From contig CAMPET010000041.1 in assembly GCA_946803715.1 (NCBI GenBank), positions 57,014-86,138 of the forward strand: a DNA stretch of 29,125 nucleotides. The letters are read 5' to 3'. Positions 1-11,412 of this stretch are shown here, piece after piece; position 1 is the first letter of the stretch; the number at the start of each line of letters is the position of its first letter. Made by a program: the position numbers and the translations under genes. The notes beneath the pieces are model-generated. The model saw only the letters and a list, made by a program, of their open reading frames with translations. It was not told the DNA's origin and ran no database searches. This DNA is from Beroe ovata (lineage: Eukaryota; Ctenophora; Nuda; Beroida; Beroidae).

Positions 1-35
<35 letters not shown>
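1..35. repeat. GT microsatellite at left window edge
   Basis: An uninterrupted GT dinucleotide array continuing off the window. It adjoins the acidic coding exon, probably just inside the following intron. Confidence 0.95.
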
Positions 36-36
<1 letters not shown>

Positions 37-360
37 CACTCCCACACTAACATTATCCTCGGAGGAACAATTGGAGTTGGAAGAGGTTTCCATCACATTA
101 ATATCATCCTCTTTCTCCGCGGAACATTTCCTTCTCGGCGACATGACACTGCCATCATCCACATCACCATGCCAATCCTCCACTCCATCCCACCACTTGG
201 CCCCTCTCTCCGCTTCCTTCATCGATATTGTCGGGCAAATATGCTCGATATCCAGATCACCGAGGTACACATCGAGCTGACTACTCTGAATCTGGGTCGA
301 AGTGAGGTATATGTCCATCTCAGAGGGAGTGGGCACATCAGACATGACCAGCGTTACCAT
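1..360 (-). CDS. Partial 5' coding exon, acidic protein of unknown family
   Basis: On the minus strand an ATG at 360-358 opens a frame with no stop to the window edge. Codons 1-108 have ordinary protein composition (start MVTLVMSDVPTPSEMD) before the frame runs into the GT/CA array at 35-1. Residues are rich in Asp, Glu and Ser, with a basic SPRRK at about 74-78, and there is no signal peptide or membrane segment. Met6 has the better context (G at -3) and may be the true start. A likely donor is GTTAGT at 51-46, ending the exon in phase 0 after codon 103, so the CA-repeat His/Thr codons would be intronic. A TATATA stretch about 30-35 bases upstream of the ATG suggests a nearby transcription start. 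Acidity would fit a regulatory protein, but I recognise no family. Confidence 0.5.
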
Positions 361-3300
361 AGGTACCATGTAGTGAGACACACACGTGTAGATATATAGA
401 GAGAGTGTACGTGTGTAGAGGACTGTGTCACACGGTTATGCGGCGACACGTGCGGTTGTTTGCTACACTCATGGGGAGAATCATGGTTATGGTTTATTCG
501 TGATTACCTGGGTACAGGTTGGAAAATGAAATAGGGTTTTAGGGTACATCCTTTCGATTGTAGATGATGCATAGAATAGGCTCGCGTGATTGAGCAATAT
601 ATCATTGTAACTGATGACGGTTCGATGAAGACAATGTTCGAAATTCGACTGGTATTCAGAATGTAGCAAAATCCGATCAATGAGCGGCTTTGTACTTATT
701 TATTAAATAATCGATCAAATATTTGCGGTATCAATCTAAATTAGATAATTATCGCATGGCTGCGAATGAACCAGAATATAATTATTATGGTTTGCGTACT
801 CTTAAAATTCTATGTGTTGCTGATATGTCGATAGATCCCTCGATGATATGAACCACGCCTACTATTGTACGTCATGATATACCACATTTAATAGTTCGTG
901 AGTAATTGCAATGATATCATATCAAAAAGTTTACACTTTGTGTGTGGCTGATAGAGAAGAACCGTGCGTTTATTATAATAAGGAGGTTTGGGCGTGGCTC
1001 TCGAGAAAATACACTAAAAACTACGTGGAAGCAAGAGTTTTCCCATAGCACTCAGTCAAGTAACTGAAAATGTAGCCACAGAATATGTTATATAGGTAGT
1101 GCCTAACAAAATTATTTAAGTGTAAGTTAAGAAAGCCTTTTTGTACTGAGCCCATACCAAAGACTGGCAGAAAGCAACACTCTATAACAGTGTTTTACCC
1201 TCACCCAGAGCATTTGTAAAATTAACTGGACGATGTGGGCGTATCTCTATGTCCACTGATAACTGACTGAACAACACACCAGCTTTTATACCCACGACCA
1301 GTAAAACACGCGTTTGTCCGTAATTTACTACGCCGGTGGGCGGGGTCAGGGCACGCGTGCGGGGGCGTGTGCCGCGATAATTCGGATTAAAAGTAATTAA
1401 TCATTTTGGGATTCCATGCCTCTATAATTATCGGTTGTTACCATAAACATCTGATCTTTCCGATTAACATCCGATTCGATAATAGTGGTTGTCAAGTGCT
1501 AACATGTCAATTGTCAACTCAACTGGGATATAAACAATGCAGCATAGGTCGCAAGTTCAATTTCTCTCGAAACTGTCTCACTTAAAAACACGTTTAAATT
1601 CATACTAAAAATCAAATACCCGATTTTTAAAACCACACAAGTATTTAGGTTACCTAATGCGTACATTGACTAATCAGATATTCTCATATATTGAGTGATT
1701 CTAGAGGCAGTGTTTATTAACACGCGAAATTGAACTCAGGAATATTCGGTTTATTGGCAGTGAAAAGGACGCAGTGATGGAAAGTCGAAATCCAAGAAAA
1801 AACAGGTATATCAGAGACCAAACAGCCAAATAATATTAACAGGGTAATAATCATATTTCAAATTATTTTACTCATATTCAATTCTTGTCCTGCTATAGTG
1901 CTTACACAAACAAAGTGCGCGTGCTCAAAGACACTCGTTACTCTATACATTTGTTCTAACCTAGTTTAGCACACGTATAACTCTGAATGAAGGAACAAAA
2001 TCATGGATAGGGAACTAATTCATGTAGCCGGCACATAACTTTTGACACAAAACTGACACATATCCTTGATTTAGGGTACTATTATAGACCTCGAGATCGG
2101 CACAAAGAATAGGTTCGGGAAACAAAGCACGATCATTAAAATCCTTATATTGGAATAGTTCTCGCGTCCTATATTGATTTAAGTCACATACATGACACGA
2201 CCCCGATTGGAAAAACCCGGGTCCGATTAAATGAAATGAAATGATGAATAAAATATTGAATATGCTATATCGAATTTATGAACTTGAAGAACCTCTGGCA
2301 GGAGGCACTGAAGCATAAAGCTCTTCTTTAGGGAAACCGATAAGCGACAAAACGCCATCACTTTCTGGGCAAAAACTCAGCTGAATTGATAGTCGAGAAG
2401 AACTGAACGCATGGCCTGCGTTCAGTCACTGCTTGCAGGCAATGACTATAATAAACCCATATTGGGATCAGAGCTCAAAGCACACAAACACACGCACACA
2501 CACTCTCGCTTTGGAAAACTGAAAAGCCGGAGAGGGCCTTTCCAATAATGGACTTTTTACCAAGAAACACGTACCGCAGTCTACATCCCACGAGGACAGA
2601 TAACACAGTTCGCGGCTGCGGGGGAATTAATCCAGGTTATAAAATGAACACAAGGTTAACATAATATATTGAGTAACCTTATTTCAATATGAAATATGTT
2701 TTATAGAACAGCAAATATGTGTGTTATAGAAGGGGGTATAGAGGACAGGAAATCTAATCAGGGGTATAAAATGTTTGAGCAAGACATATATAATTATCAA
2801 TATATCAGGCCTATAACTAGCATGAAACCCGAGTTCTTAATTCAGTTACTTGCGAGCGTAAGTTATAAAACATCATAACAAAGATATAAAATGATGCTAT
2901 ATGATATATAAATCCTATTTATAGGTGTAATAAATGAATTGAGATCGTATAAATTAATCAATCGTATAAATTAATCAACGAAAGTAAGTTAATCAATATA
3001 AAACACTTTAGGGAACGCTTTGCGAGTAGGAAGTGGACGGTAACTGGACAGAAGTCACGAGACAGAATCGCAAGGAGTGGGCGGATAGACACAAGTCTTA
3101 TCTTAATGTGTGATTAAGTGTTCAGGAGCTTGGCGATATTGTAAAAACAGCGTGCGCAAGGAATAATTAGTGCAAATTTTATTGATAATCTGCGCTGAGA
3201 TGAACAAAATGATTAGCTTCTTGGCCCTTAAAATTATTCAAAAGTGACAAAAAACACTGCAAAATTCCGGGTTTTTCGATATACTTTTGCCAACATCTGT

Positions 3301-4124
3301 GCTATATCATAAACTACGCATATAAACTTATTAGTGATTTCCAGAGAAATGAATTTTTGACAATATATGTAAATTTTGATCAAAAATTATGCGCATATCA
3401 CCTGTCACACAGTTGATGATGTTTTGATGACAGTGCATGGCAGCGAGTGCAGTGCATGTGTCACACTATGACACACTGTCAAGTGGCTTTACAAGACCGA
3501 AAATATTCCATAACTTCGCGCATGTTTCTTAATAGGTAATGGTGTAACTTGTCAAATTAATTATGGTCCAATTATCCAATTTCGACAGAGAAGAAAAATC
3601 TCGAAGAATTCAATAATATGGAAAAACTAGATTTTAATGAATAGAAGAAGAGTGGCAAAAATGAACAAATCTTTCGCGATTCATGGACGAAAATGAAATA
3701 AGGATGGCATAAACTATGCCACATATTATTTTACCGCTCGTGCCACTGGATATTTCACAAGAAGAGAGAAAATCTGTGGGGATCGTGAAGAGAATATTGT
3801 CGCGTAAGTGTGAGCGGAGGCGGAATATTCTTTTATAGCTGGGGTTAATAATCGAGCGCTTCTTTATTATCTCTTTGTCAATCTGGGTGGAAAAGGGGCG
3901 GAAATGTCGCAACTTGAGTGGGATTAACAAGTCGCGTGGTAGGTCAGTTAGGCTATATATTGTGTAAATTATTACACAACGTAGGTATATTATACTTTCT
4001 CGCGAGTTTAAAACCCAATGTGTTTCCATTATTCAACAACATATCTGATATTGTAAAGTGCAGATCTATATATTTAACAAAAAAATTAAATCATAGTAAT
4101 TAGTATAAAAGTACGAGTGAATAC
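361..4124. other. Non-coding AT-rich region
   Basis: No gene is seen. A TATATA stretch near 390 may belong to the promoter of the acidic exon at 1-360. A minus-strand frame of 131 codons (4029-3634) is the longest gap-free frame in the window but has Ser/Ile/Arg-rich composition with no motif. A short CA tract is at 2485-2503. Confidence 0.6.
2945..2978. repeat. Two tandem 17-base repeats
   Basis: Two copies of ATCGTATAAATTAATCA, with the TTAATCA tail echoed again about 20 bases later. Confidence 0.9.
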
Positions 4125-4171
4125 TGAATAGCTATACGAATGAATAGCTGTACGAATGAATAGCTGTCAAT
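4125..4171. repeat. Three tandem 16-base repeats
   Basis: TGAATAGCTATACGAA, TGAATAGCTGTACGAA and a third partial copy diverging at its end. Confidence 0.93.
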
Positions 4172-4400
4172 ACAATTAATAATTCGTGATGGGTTAACAT
4201 GGGCTACGTATGTGATGATAAGAGGTCGTCTCGAGTACATGAACAATAAGGAATAAGTGCATAGTATAACGTTTTGCAAGTTGGGCCAGCGAAAAAAATG
4301 GAAAGATGAAGGAGCATGATAATATACAACCATGCGACTGACTTTTTCTCAGGCACATATACGACAGGTTTCATAATTATTACAGGCACACATATAATAT

Positions 4401-4432
4401 ATAGGTAGGTTAACATATAGGTAGGTTAACAT
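4401..4432. repeat. Two tandem 16-base repeats
   Basis: Two exact copies of ATAGGTAGGTTAACAT. Confidence 0.95.
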
Positions 4433-4920
4433 AAACTTCACTAAAATTTGCATTATATAAAATTTATCGCAAAAAATTATGCTGTATACCATAATTATCC
4501 GGAATATATGTTACCCCTAGAGAACTAGAGAACGAGAGAGAGAAGGCAGGATGAGGCGGAAATGAAATTGGGAAAAGTGTCTTCCATGATTCCTGTCCTG
4601 CGTACAGCTATGATAGGGGGAGTAAGAGAGGGGTCTCTAGATCATGAACAGCTAGTAACATAATATCACAGTTAATAATGAAGTGAAGATTTCCAGTCGT
4701 AATTTATTCATCACATATATTCTCCGGGACAGACAGACTCTCTCTTAAGAATCCTGCGCGGGCCTACCTCTAGGTGTGCGAGAAGGTTATAACTCGATAA
4801 TTCAGTGTGGGTGACTCGGTAGTCGATTAAATTTTGACGGGACCTCAATTCTCGATTCTAGTTCATTACTTATTATTTGGCATTGTGATTTTTCTGGTCA
4901 AGTAATGTAATCATAACTCT

Positions 4921-5046
4921 TATGTGTACAGTGTACACATGGAAGGAAAAGGCGGAAGGAAGGAAAAAGTTAGCAGTTTCCACTCTAAAGTGCTCGTCTT
5001 TTTCTTTTAGTCCCCTTTTCCTTCCCATGTGTACACACTACACATA
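4921..5046. repeat. Foldback element, TATGTGTA termini
   Basis: The left arm (4921-4956) and right arm (5011-5046) pair over 36 bases with a few differences, sharing GTGTACACATGG and AAGGAAAAGG. Weaker pairing continues inward through the GAAAAAG/CTTTTTC tracts. Both ends are TA, which is compatible with a TA-targeting miniature element, but no transposase is present. Confidence 0.82.
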
Positions 5047-5690
5047 CCGATTACGGCGGTAAGTGTGATATGATATTTTGATCTGGCGGAATACGATATT
5101 CTGATATTGATGAGGAACGATTGGAAGGGGTCTGGATTAAGAAACTGGAATTCATCTTGAATGAATTCAGCAAAGGCATACAGCACAACTAAAGTGATGA
5201 GCTTCGAAATCCAGTAGACTGTTTATCTTAGTTGGCGATTATCGTGGATATATGTAAAAAGTAAATGCTGGAATACCCGGAACAGCATTATTTTGAACAG
5301 CTTTGGGTTACAATTCAGGTATTTGTAGTTCTAATCAAAATATCTAATCTAAGTGACGGATCTAAAGTGACAGATTTTCAGTATTAGTAACATTAAATTC
5401 TGTAAAGGAATCGTAAATAAAAGAATCGACAACTTCAAGAAGGAATATAAAAGCGGTGCTAAAGCCACCTGAATGCACTATAATCACGACTTTCTGTTTA
5501 ATAGAAGGTACGGATGAAGGGCGCACGATGAACTGCAAAGCAAGAGCGGTTACTAAAACTATCCGAATTGCAAAAATTGCAGTACGAACTGAAAGTGAAA
5601 GTAGCTAATACGAAATTCGTAAAAGTCGACGGAACTTCAAATTCTAAAGTGGTTAGGTACAGCATCTCCACCTCATTTTGGATTATCAAT

Positions 5691-5755
5691 ACACACAAAC
5701 ACACACAAACACACACAAACACACACACACACACACAAACACAGCCACACACACA
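5691..5755. repeat. CA-rich microsatellite with ACACAAAC units
   Basis: An interrupted CA array dominated by CACACAAA-type octamers. Open frames through it on both strands are repeat-driven. Confidence 0.9.
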
Positions 5756-5897
5756 TGATTAACAAATTATTGAAACGTATATTTATGAACGTATGATATC
5801 GTGAGTTATAACTACTGCACAGTGTCGGGCGTGCCATGCTGTATTTATAGAACGGGGAGGGACAGGGGTGACGCAGCGTGAGTCTCCATCATACACA

Positions 5898-5921
5898 TGT
5901 GTGTGTGTGTGTGTGTGTGTT
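5898..5921. repeat. GT microsatellite
   Basis: A pure GT array of about a dozen units. Confidence 0.9.
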
Positions 5922-6830
5922 GCACAATAAGATACTATAATATAGGACGACACAGCAGCAACTATATATCACTCTATATAGCAACTATATAGAACTACTC
6001 CTAGAGCTCTACCACCATCACCACATAATATATGTAGTGCTCTGTGCAAATGCCTCACCTAGGTGTGTATATATATATAGCTGTACTTATATAGCGCGAC
6101 GTCGGGTGAATGACCGCGTTATGAACTCAGTGACGCAACTAAAGGAACGCCATATTAGGCGCTGTTGAGCGGTCTCACTAGGGTCACCACCCTATGGTAG
6201 TTGCGCCAAGTTATATAGATTTATACTGCAATAATCACGTAGAAGGTGGGGATCGTAGTTTATGGAAGTGCGCGGAGTTGCGACACAAGGTGAGAGGGGA
6301 GGGGAGGTCAGAATGCCATGGCATTCATCAACGTGAAAACCTGATTGTATTCGAGTTTATATCACGTGATCAGAAACAAGATATTTTACACCACTGGTTT
6401 TATTTCCCGCTGAGAGCATCACGAAAATGAAGGCGACAGAAATCACTGCGGCCCGTGATCTATGAAAGATGTTCCTTCAAAAACAATTATGGTACGTGTG
6501 TCTCGGAGAAAGGGCTAACAGGGTACGCTGTAACCAACGCACCAATTTATCGACAACCTCAGAATGAATTAACGGTTCTATTATGTTGTAACCCCAGTTG
6601 GATGTCAGTCCGGGGAAATAAACTGCACGAATTATTTAGGTAATGCAGATTTTGTGGGATTATCGAGACAAAAGTCGGAGGAAGTGAAATATTGAGAAAT
6701 GGTACGTCAAATTGATCGTTCACGGGCACACACACAATATGTAATTAGACTAGAAAAAACAGAATCAGACTGAGACGGAAGAGTCATGTCATACTCATCA
6801 GATTTTCCTGATAATTCAATTTACATATAT

Positions 6831-6880
6831 TGTGTGTGTTGTATGTGTGTGCGTGTGTGCGTTTGTGTGAATGAGTGTGA
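6831..6880. repeat. Imperfect GT microsatellite
   Basis: A GT array interrupted by TATG, GCG and TTTG variants, probably an ageing dinucleotide repeat. Confidence 0.85.
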
Positions 6881-7268
6881 GTTCGAGATGTAAGTTATAC
6901 GATATAACTAGAAATGTATATATTGTGTAATGTGATCTTAATCATATCAGTTACTGTTACATACACTGACGTCAACGAAAAACGAAATTTGGCATCAAAA
7001 TGCGCCATACTGGCACCGAGACCCGCCATTCAGGCGCCATGATTCCACCAAAGGCTCAAAGTATTGAAAACACCGCTGTCGCTAGGTGTCTGATAACGAT
7101 GTTACAAAAGACGTTGCTTGAATATCAACATTGAGATACAATGCTGTAACTTGTGGCTCCTCCCAAATAATACAGTTCTCTGATCTCAAGTTTTGAGGTT
7201 GGTGGTTTACCTGAAGTACACTCACGACCTCAGAGACAGTTTTCTTGAGTCAAACGCATAATCATCTA

Positions 7269-7274
7269 TTTATT
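7269..7274 (-). terminator. Poly(A) signal of the zinc-finger gene
   Basis: The minus strand reads AATAAA here, 34 bases beyond the TAG stop at 7308-7310. Position and strand fit cleavage and polyadenylation of the zinc-finger transcript, and support the short last exon at 7361-7308. Confidence 0.6.
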
Positions 7275-7307
7275 TGGAATGTGTCTATTATCGTTATGGA
7301 TACGTGT

Positions 7308-10300
7308 CTACTGTCTGTTATTGTCGGTATGGTCTGAGTCATGCACAATGAAGAGGGGTCCCTGTCATTCACAAAGGGACTGTTTTTCACAATGAATACA
7401 TACAACAACTATGCGGATCCCTCTCCCTCTCTCTCCAAATTATAACTAGAATACGCCTCACCTCGTTGAGTCGGCTCAGTTGTGAAGATACTTGTCCCAA
7501 GAGCTCCAATCCACCGAGACTACTGGGGTCAACATCGGCGAATGCGTTCTCTAAACCGTGTTCAGGAGACATGATAGCTGCGAAGGGAAGGGGTCAGCAT
7601 GTACCATCATTATTATCATGAGGGAATTGACTCTTGTCACAAGTGGAATAAATCATGAATCCGACTTCCACCACTCTACCTGGTTTAGCATGAGTGAGAT
7701 TGGGGGATGGTTCTGGAGTATCCACTCTAGCGTGGGTGTTATCCGCTCCCCCCGCCCCTCTCCGGTCCTGCTCCAGCATACGCTCTGCAGTCAGCGCACT
7801 GCTCTCCGATGAGGTGTGCTTGCGGCGGAGAAATCCTGATGAAAGAGAGGGAGCTGAGCATAATGAACACACAGTGGCTCACCCATGTCACATTGTCACA
7901 CACGCTTGTATGACCATGAGCGTAACACGCGGGACCTGATTACCAATAACTCGTGCGCTGAGCCGCGCGCGCGTCTATTTCATTCTTGTCGTTTTGTAAC
8001 CTTACCAGTTTTTCAACGTTACCAGTGTGTTAACACTATCAAGATGTTAACATCTGGTTATAGATTGTTGGTGCTCTCATCTTTGGATGCTTCCAAACCC
8101 ACTCTATTATTTGAAACAGAAGCAGATAGAATCTACAGATTTTATCTTATGCCTGAATTTATTCCATAATCCATATCCCATAACATTCAAGAATCCTTCG
8201 ATTTCTTGAGATTTTGTTTTATTGAGTTTTGGGATTTCATAAACAAATTTTCGCTTGGCATCGCTTCCTCTTGAGAAAGTTGCGTCAAAGCTGGTAATTT
8301 CATAATCAAATTTGCGTAAACGAATTGAGTGACAACCAAATTTGGACGTCCGGAATCATCTGCCGCATCATGATCTTGACGTCAAAGTTTGCTCACCACC
8401 AAATATCACCATCAAATCCCCCAATCCAACCATACAAGGAAGTATGGAGAGGTGGGCCTGGTCAGCGCGACGATTTACCACACATTGATGTCACTAAGAA
8501 ACGATTTGTGCTCCAGGTATCTAATGCATAGCTTGCATGTCCTTATATGGGCAAAAATGATTTTAAGGGCGCCGCCAATGTAATATGCAGTGCTTAAGTA
8601 AAAACTGGCACCACAGAAGTATTTATTCCGTGAAAAATTCATCGCAGACTGCAACAGGCTTCCAGTTCCGCCGAAATCTATATGCTCCTGCGGAAATTCC
8701 GACGAAAAATGCTTTTCGCGGTCCCGAAAACCCCGCCTCCCCCCTCCTATTGTTATGACAAATCCATACCTAGAGAATGCTTTATGGGCTGAGGAGTGAT
8801 GATGCTCTGTACGCTCGCTTCAAACGCAGCCGATGATCTTGTCTGGAGGAAGGGGGATGAGGGATTGAGTTGGTAACTAGCCGAACTTGTCTGGGGGACA
8901 TTTTGTTGTTGCTCAATGAGCACCTTGCCAGTCGTAGTGGTGAAGACGTGAGGTGCTGCTACGTCACTGCTGGACGTGATCTGGGCAGCAGCCATCTGAG
9001 AGATATACTGAAATAGGGAAGGAATGTATATATTATACTGCTATTGGGAGTTCATATGATAGCAGGAATTCCATTCTATTTGTGTGGCACCTAAACACAG
9101 TACAAAATAGCTTACATGACTGAGCTGCGAGCCATCTTTGAGATTCTTGAGGTACTTCACTTGTTCCTCCACTAGGAGTTTATTGGCACTGCGCCAATCG
9201 GGAGATCTGTACGGTTTGAAGGGACCACCCTCCGATCCAATACTCCTCCTACATATGAGCGGACTCGTGATGCTACCAGCAGGGGATCTACAGAAGGGAG
9301 AGAGAGAGGGGGTGAGGTGAGGGGTAAAGGGGGGAAGGGGGAGGTGAGGGGTAGAAGGGGGAGAGGTTGAGAAAAGAGTTGTAAGAATTATGTACAATTG
9401 CAACGTCAAAATAAATGATTGTGATTCCACAATTCAGTGCCGCTATCGCACATCTATCATTGCTGGATGAAAGAGGGATCATACAGCGCACCCTATGTAA
9501 TGCGTCACACCCTATGTATGGAATGTGTGTGTAATCTATCGGCAATATATACCTGAAATACTCGGTCGAGGGAGCGGGGGAGTCTGATGGGTGCCAGGAG
9601 GATGGTGTTTTGAAAGAGGATGGAGAGGAGGGCGACTGCTGGGGTATGGGGGACCAGTCCGACCCTTCCGATATCCTCCGACGGGGCGACTCTGTATCGG
9701 GACACGGTGTTTCAGTCAGGTTGACATGCGCGCGCGGGGACTTGACATTTAGATTATAACTGACATACGACTTGACAGATCACATACAGATTTGAGTGTA
9801 TTATACGTTCTAGAAACTGAAAGATCTAGAAAAAATTGGCTCAACTCTGGACAATGCCATTCAACGAAGCTTGAAATCTCGAAAGATGCAGGAGTTTTCA
9901 TCGGAAATGAAATCAGGGGCATTGTTCTTTTGGCGTCAACAACTTCAAGATGAACGGCGAAAATACTTGCCAACAACGCGATTATTAGGCTCCAAAATAT
10001 AATATGCAGTACCTCGCAAAATAATACCAGAAATCATTATCTGTAAAACATAATTCCTCAATAATAGCATCAATATGATGCATGCTGCGTAGGATGGAAC
10101 TTTTGCAGCTGCTACTCTCTATACATAGAACCGAGTTCATGCCAGTGAGAATCTCGCCAGCCTGTAAGTTAACCGCTAAGCTCCTATTCTTCCGTACAGT
10201 CAGTAGTCACGTGATTCCGGAGATAAGGGGTCACGTGACACGAGGACCATCTGCAAGATGTGCAACTTGCACACCGCGGCTCTAGCAATTTGTATGGACC

Positions 10301-11412
10301 GACGATATCAGGCGATATTATGAAGGTTTCAAAGTGTGATTTTTGTTTTATCATTTGGATGTACGTGTTCGTGGATACCTTTTGAAAACACATCGATTGA
10401 AAATTTTATAATTTTTCAGGTGGTTCAAATTCTGGCAAATTTCGGAAATTCTGGCAAATTTCGGAAAAAACAAAACTGTTCCCATAGCGTTTATTCGATT
10501 ACACGGACAAATTATTAACAGTGGTCGCCATAAACCATGGTCACGTGAGGAAACGGTCGTTACGGTTAATAATCAGCGATAATTAAGTGGAGTGATGACG
10601 TGTCAAACGTGTGAATCAACCACGCTTACCAAGACTAGAGGGAGGAAGAAGGTGTTCGTTCTCGATGTGTTTCTGAAGGAGCACCGCGTTACTGAACCGT
10701 CTGTTACAACTCTCGATGTTACAGATGTAGTGCTCCGAGTTGGGCCAGTGGTGTAACATGTGCGTTTGTCTGCGGATATATAACGTATAGCGTGTAACTG
10801 TACATAAGTGAACTGTGTAACATTTGTTACATCCTGTGACAAATTTCCCGGTTTTTTTGGTCCGGTGAAAATCTTAAAATGATATATAATCACATGACGA
10901 TAATAATGAATTATACTCACAGAAGCTCCCTCTTAGTGAAAGTTTCTGGACAGATGGGACAGGCATGTTTGTGACAGTGTTGATGTATTATCAGTTGTGC
11001 TTGCGACGCGCAGATCTTGTTACAGATATTGCACACATAGTGGGTATCCAGCTTTCCGCTTACATCTGAAAATAACAGATAGGGTTCAGTATTATTGGGG
11101 ATGTAGAGCTGGTTTGCTTACCTTAAAAACCTAAAACCTACCTTAACTTTTTAAGAGAAATGGGAATGGTAACACTTTCAACCCTTCACATTCTACTTAA
11201 CTATGTGCAATGGTTTTCTAATTATTATTTTCGCAATCCTACCTTACCTGCCTTCTCATTGCTCACAATACCGATCCCCTTAGCACAATGGATCACTTTG
11301 TGAACTCATCGCCATGTTTCTATAATAATCACAATGCCCACGTCGGTTCGATCATCACTCCTTCAATAGAAACGCCCTTACAAAGACCTACATCATTGCG
11401 ACAGCAACACAT
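7308..11412 (-). CDS. C2H2 zinc-finger protein, nine-exon gene
   Basis: Exons on the minus strand: 11412-11382, 11065-10921, 10769-10630, 9691-9553, 9287-9116, 8995-8770, 7835-7680, 7577-7462, 7361-7308. Every intron is GT-AG, each junction phase matches the next, and the sum is 1179 nt (392 residues plus TAG). Three C2H2 fingers are visible: C22-x2-C25-x12-H38-x3-H42, C46-x2-C49-x12-H62-x3-H66 (split by an intron before H62) and C75-x4-C80-x12-H93-x4-H98. Residues 106-152 are Ser/Pro-rich with many SP pairs. Residues 183-202 are charged and probably helical (WRSANKLLVEEQ then VKYLKNLK). Residues 210-336 are low-complexity, and 344-375 are Leu-rich. The fingers suggest nuclear nucleic-acid binding; the target is unknown and I recognise no named orthologue. 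Exons 2-8 are the firmest. The acceptor of exon 4 has a poor pyrimidine tract. Exon 1 is uncertain: its frame stays open upstream of the ATG past an acceptor-like TTGCAG at about 11470, so it may be an internal exon. Confidence 0.85.
7836..8769 (-). other. Intron 6 of the zinc-finger gene
   Basis: This 934-base intron starts GTATGG and ends CATCAG. It contains a perfect cAMP-response-type TGACGTCA (8377-8384), a CArG-type CCTTATATGG (8541-8550) and GC-rich sequence near 8700-8745. Plus-strand open frames of 68-94 codons inside it show no domain, and they overlap intron sequence of a well-supported gene, so I do not call them genes. Confidence 0.55.
9692..10629 (-). other. Intron 3 of the zinc-finger gene, motif-rich
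   Basis: This 938-base intron starts GTAAGC and ends ATACAG. It holds three copies of TCACGTGA (10207, 10231, 10541) and a perfect two-copy tandem repeat of 19 bases (10427-10464). A minus-strand frame of 75 codons (9976-9749) runs inside it, but it does not join the flanking exon frames and has no family signature, so I treat it as intronic. Confidence 0.6.
10427..10464. repeat. Two tandem 19-base repeats in intron 3
   Basis: Two exact copies of AAATTCTGGCAAATTTCGG within intron 3 of the zinc-finger gene. Confidence 0.95.

Larger units (their letters stand above)
4433..7268. other. Non-coding region with microsatellites
   Basis: Apart from the foldback at 4921 and the CA/GT arrays, I see no gene. 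Plus-strand frames of 78 and 62 codons (6194-6430, 6455-6643) lack motifs and splice context. Single motif matches are a CArG-type CCATATTAGG (6150), TCACGTGA (6362) and a perfect TGACGTCA (6967). Confidence 0.55.

Noticed and set aside
1-399. 132-codon plus-strand frame over the left edge
   Set aside because: Begins inside the GT array and lies opposite the better-supported acidic minus-strand exon.
3634-4029. 131-codon minus-strand open frame
   Set aside because: Longest gap-free frame, but composition is that of translated AT-rich DNA, with no domain, no biased third positions that I can see and no splice context.
7558-7939. Plus-strand frames over 7.5-7.9 kb
   Set aside because: They are antisense to zinc-finger exons 7 and 8, whose splice phases fit the minus-strand gene.
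9749-9976. 75-codon minus-strand frame inside intron 3
   Set aside because: It does not connect in phase with exons 3 and 4 and lacks good splice sites; skipping it leaves a continuous frame.
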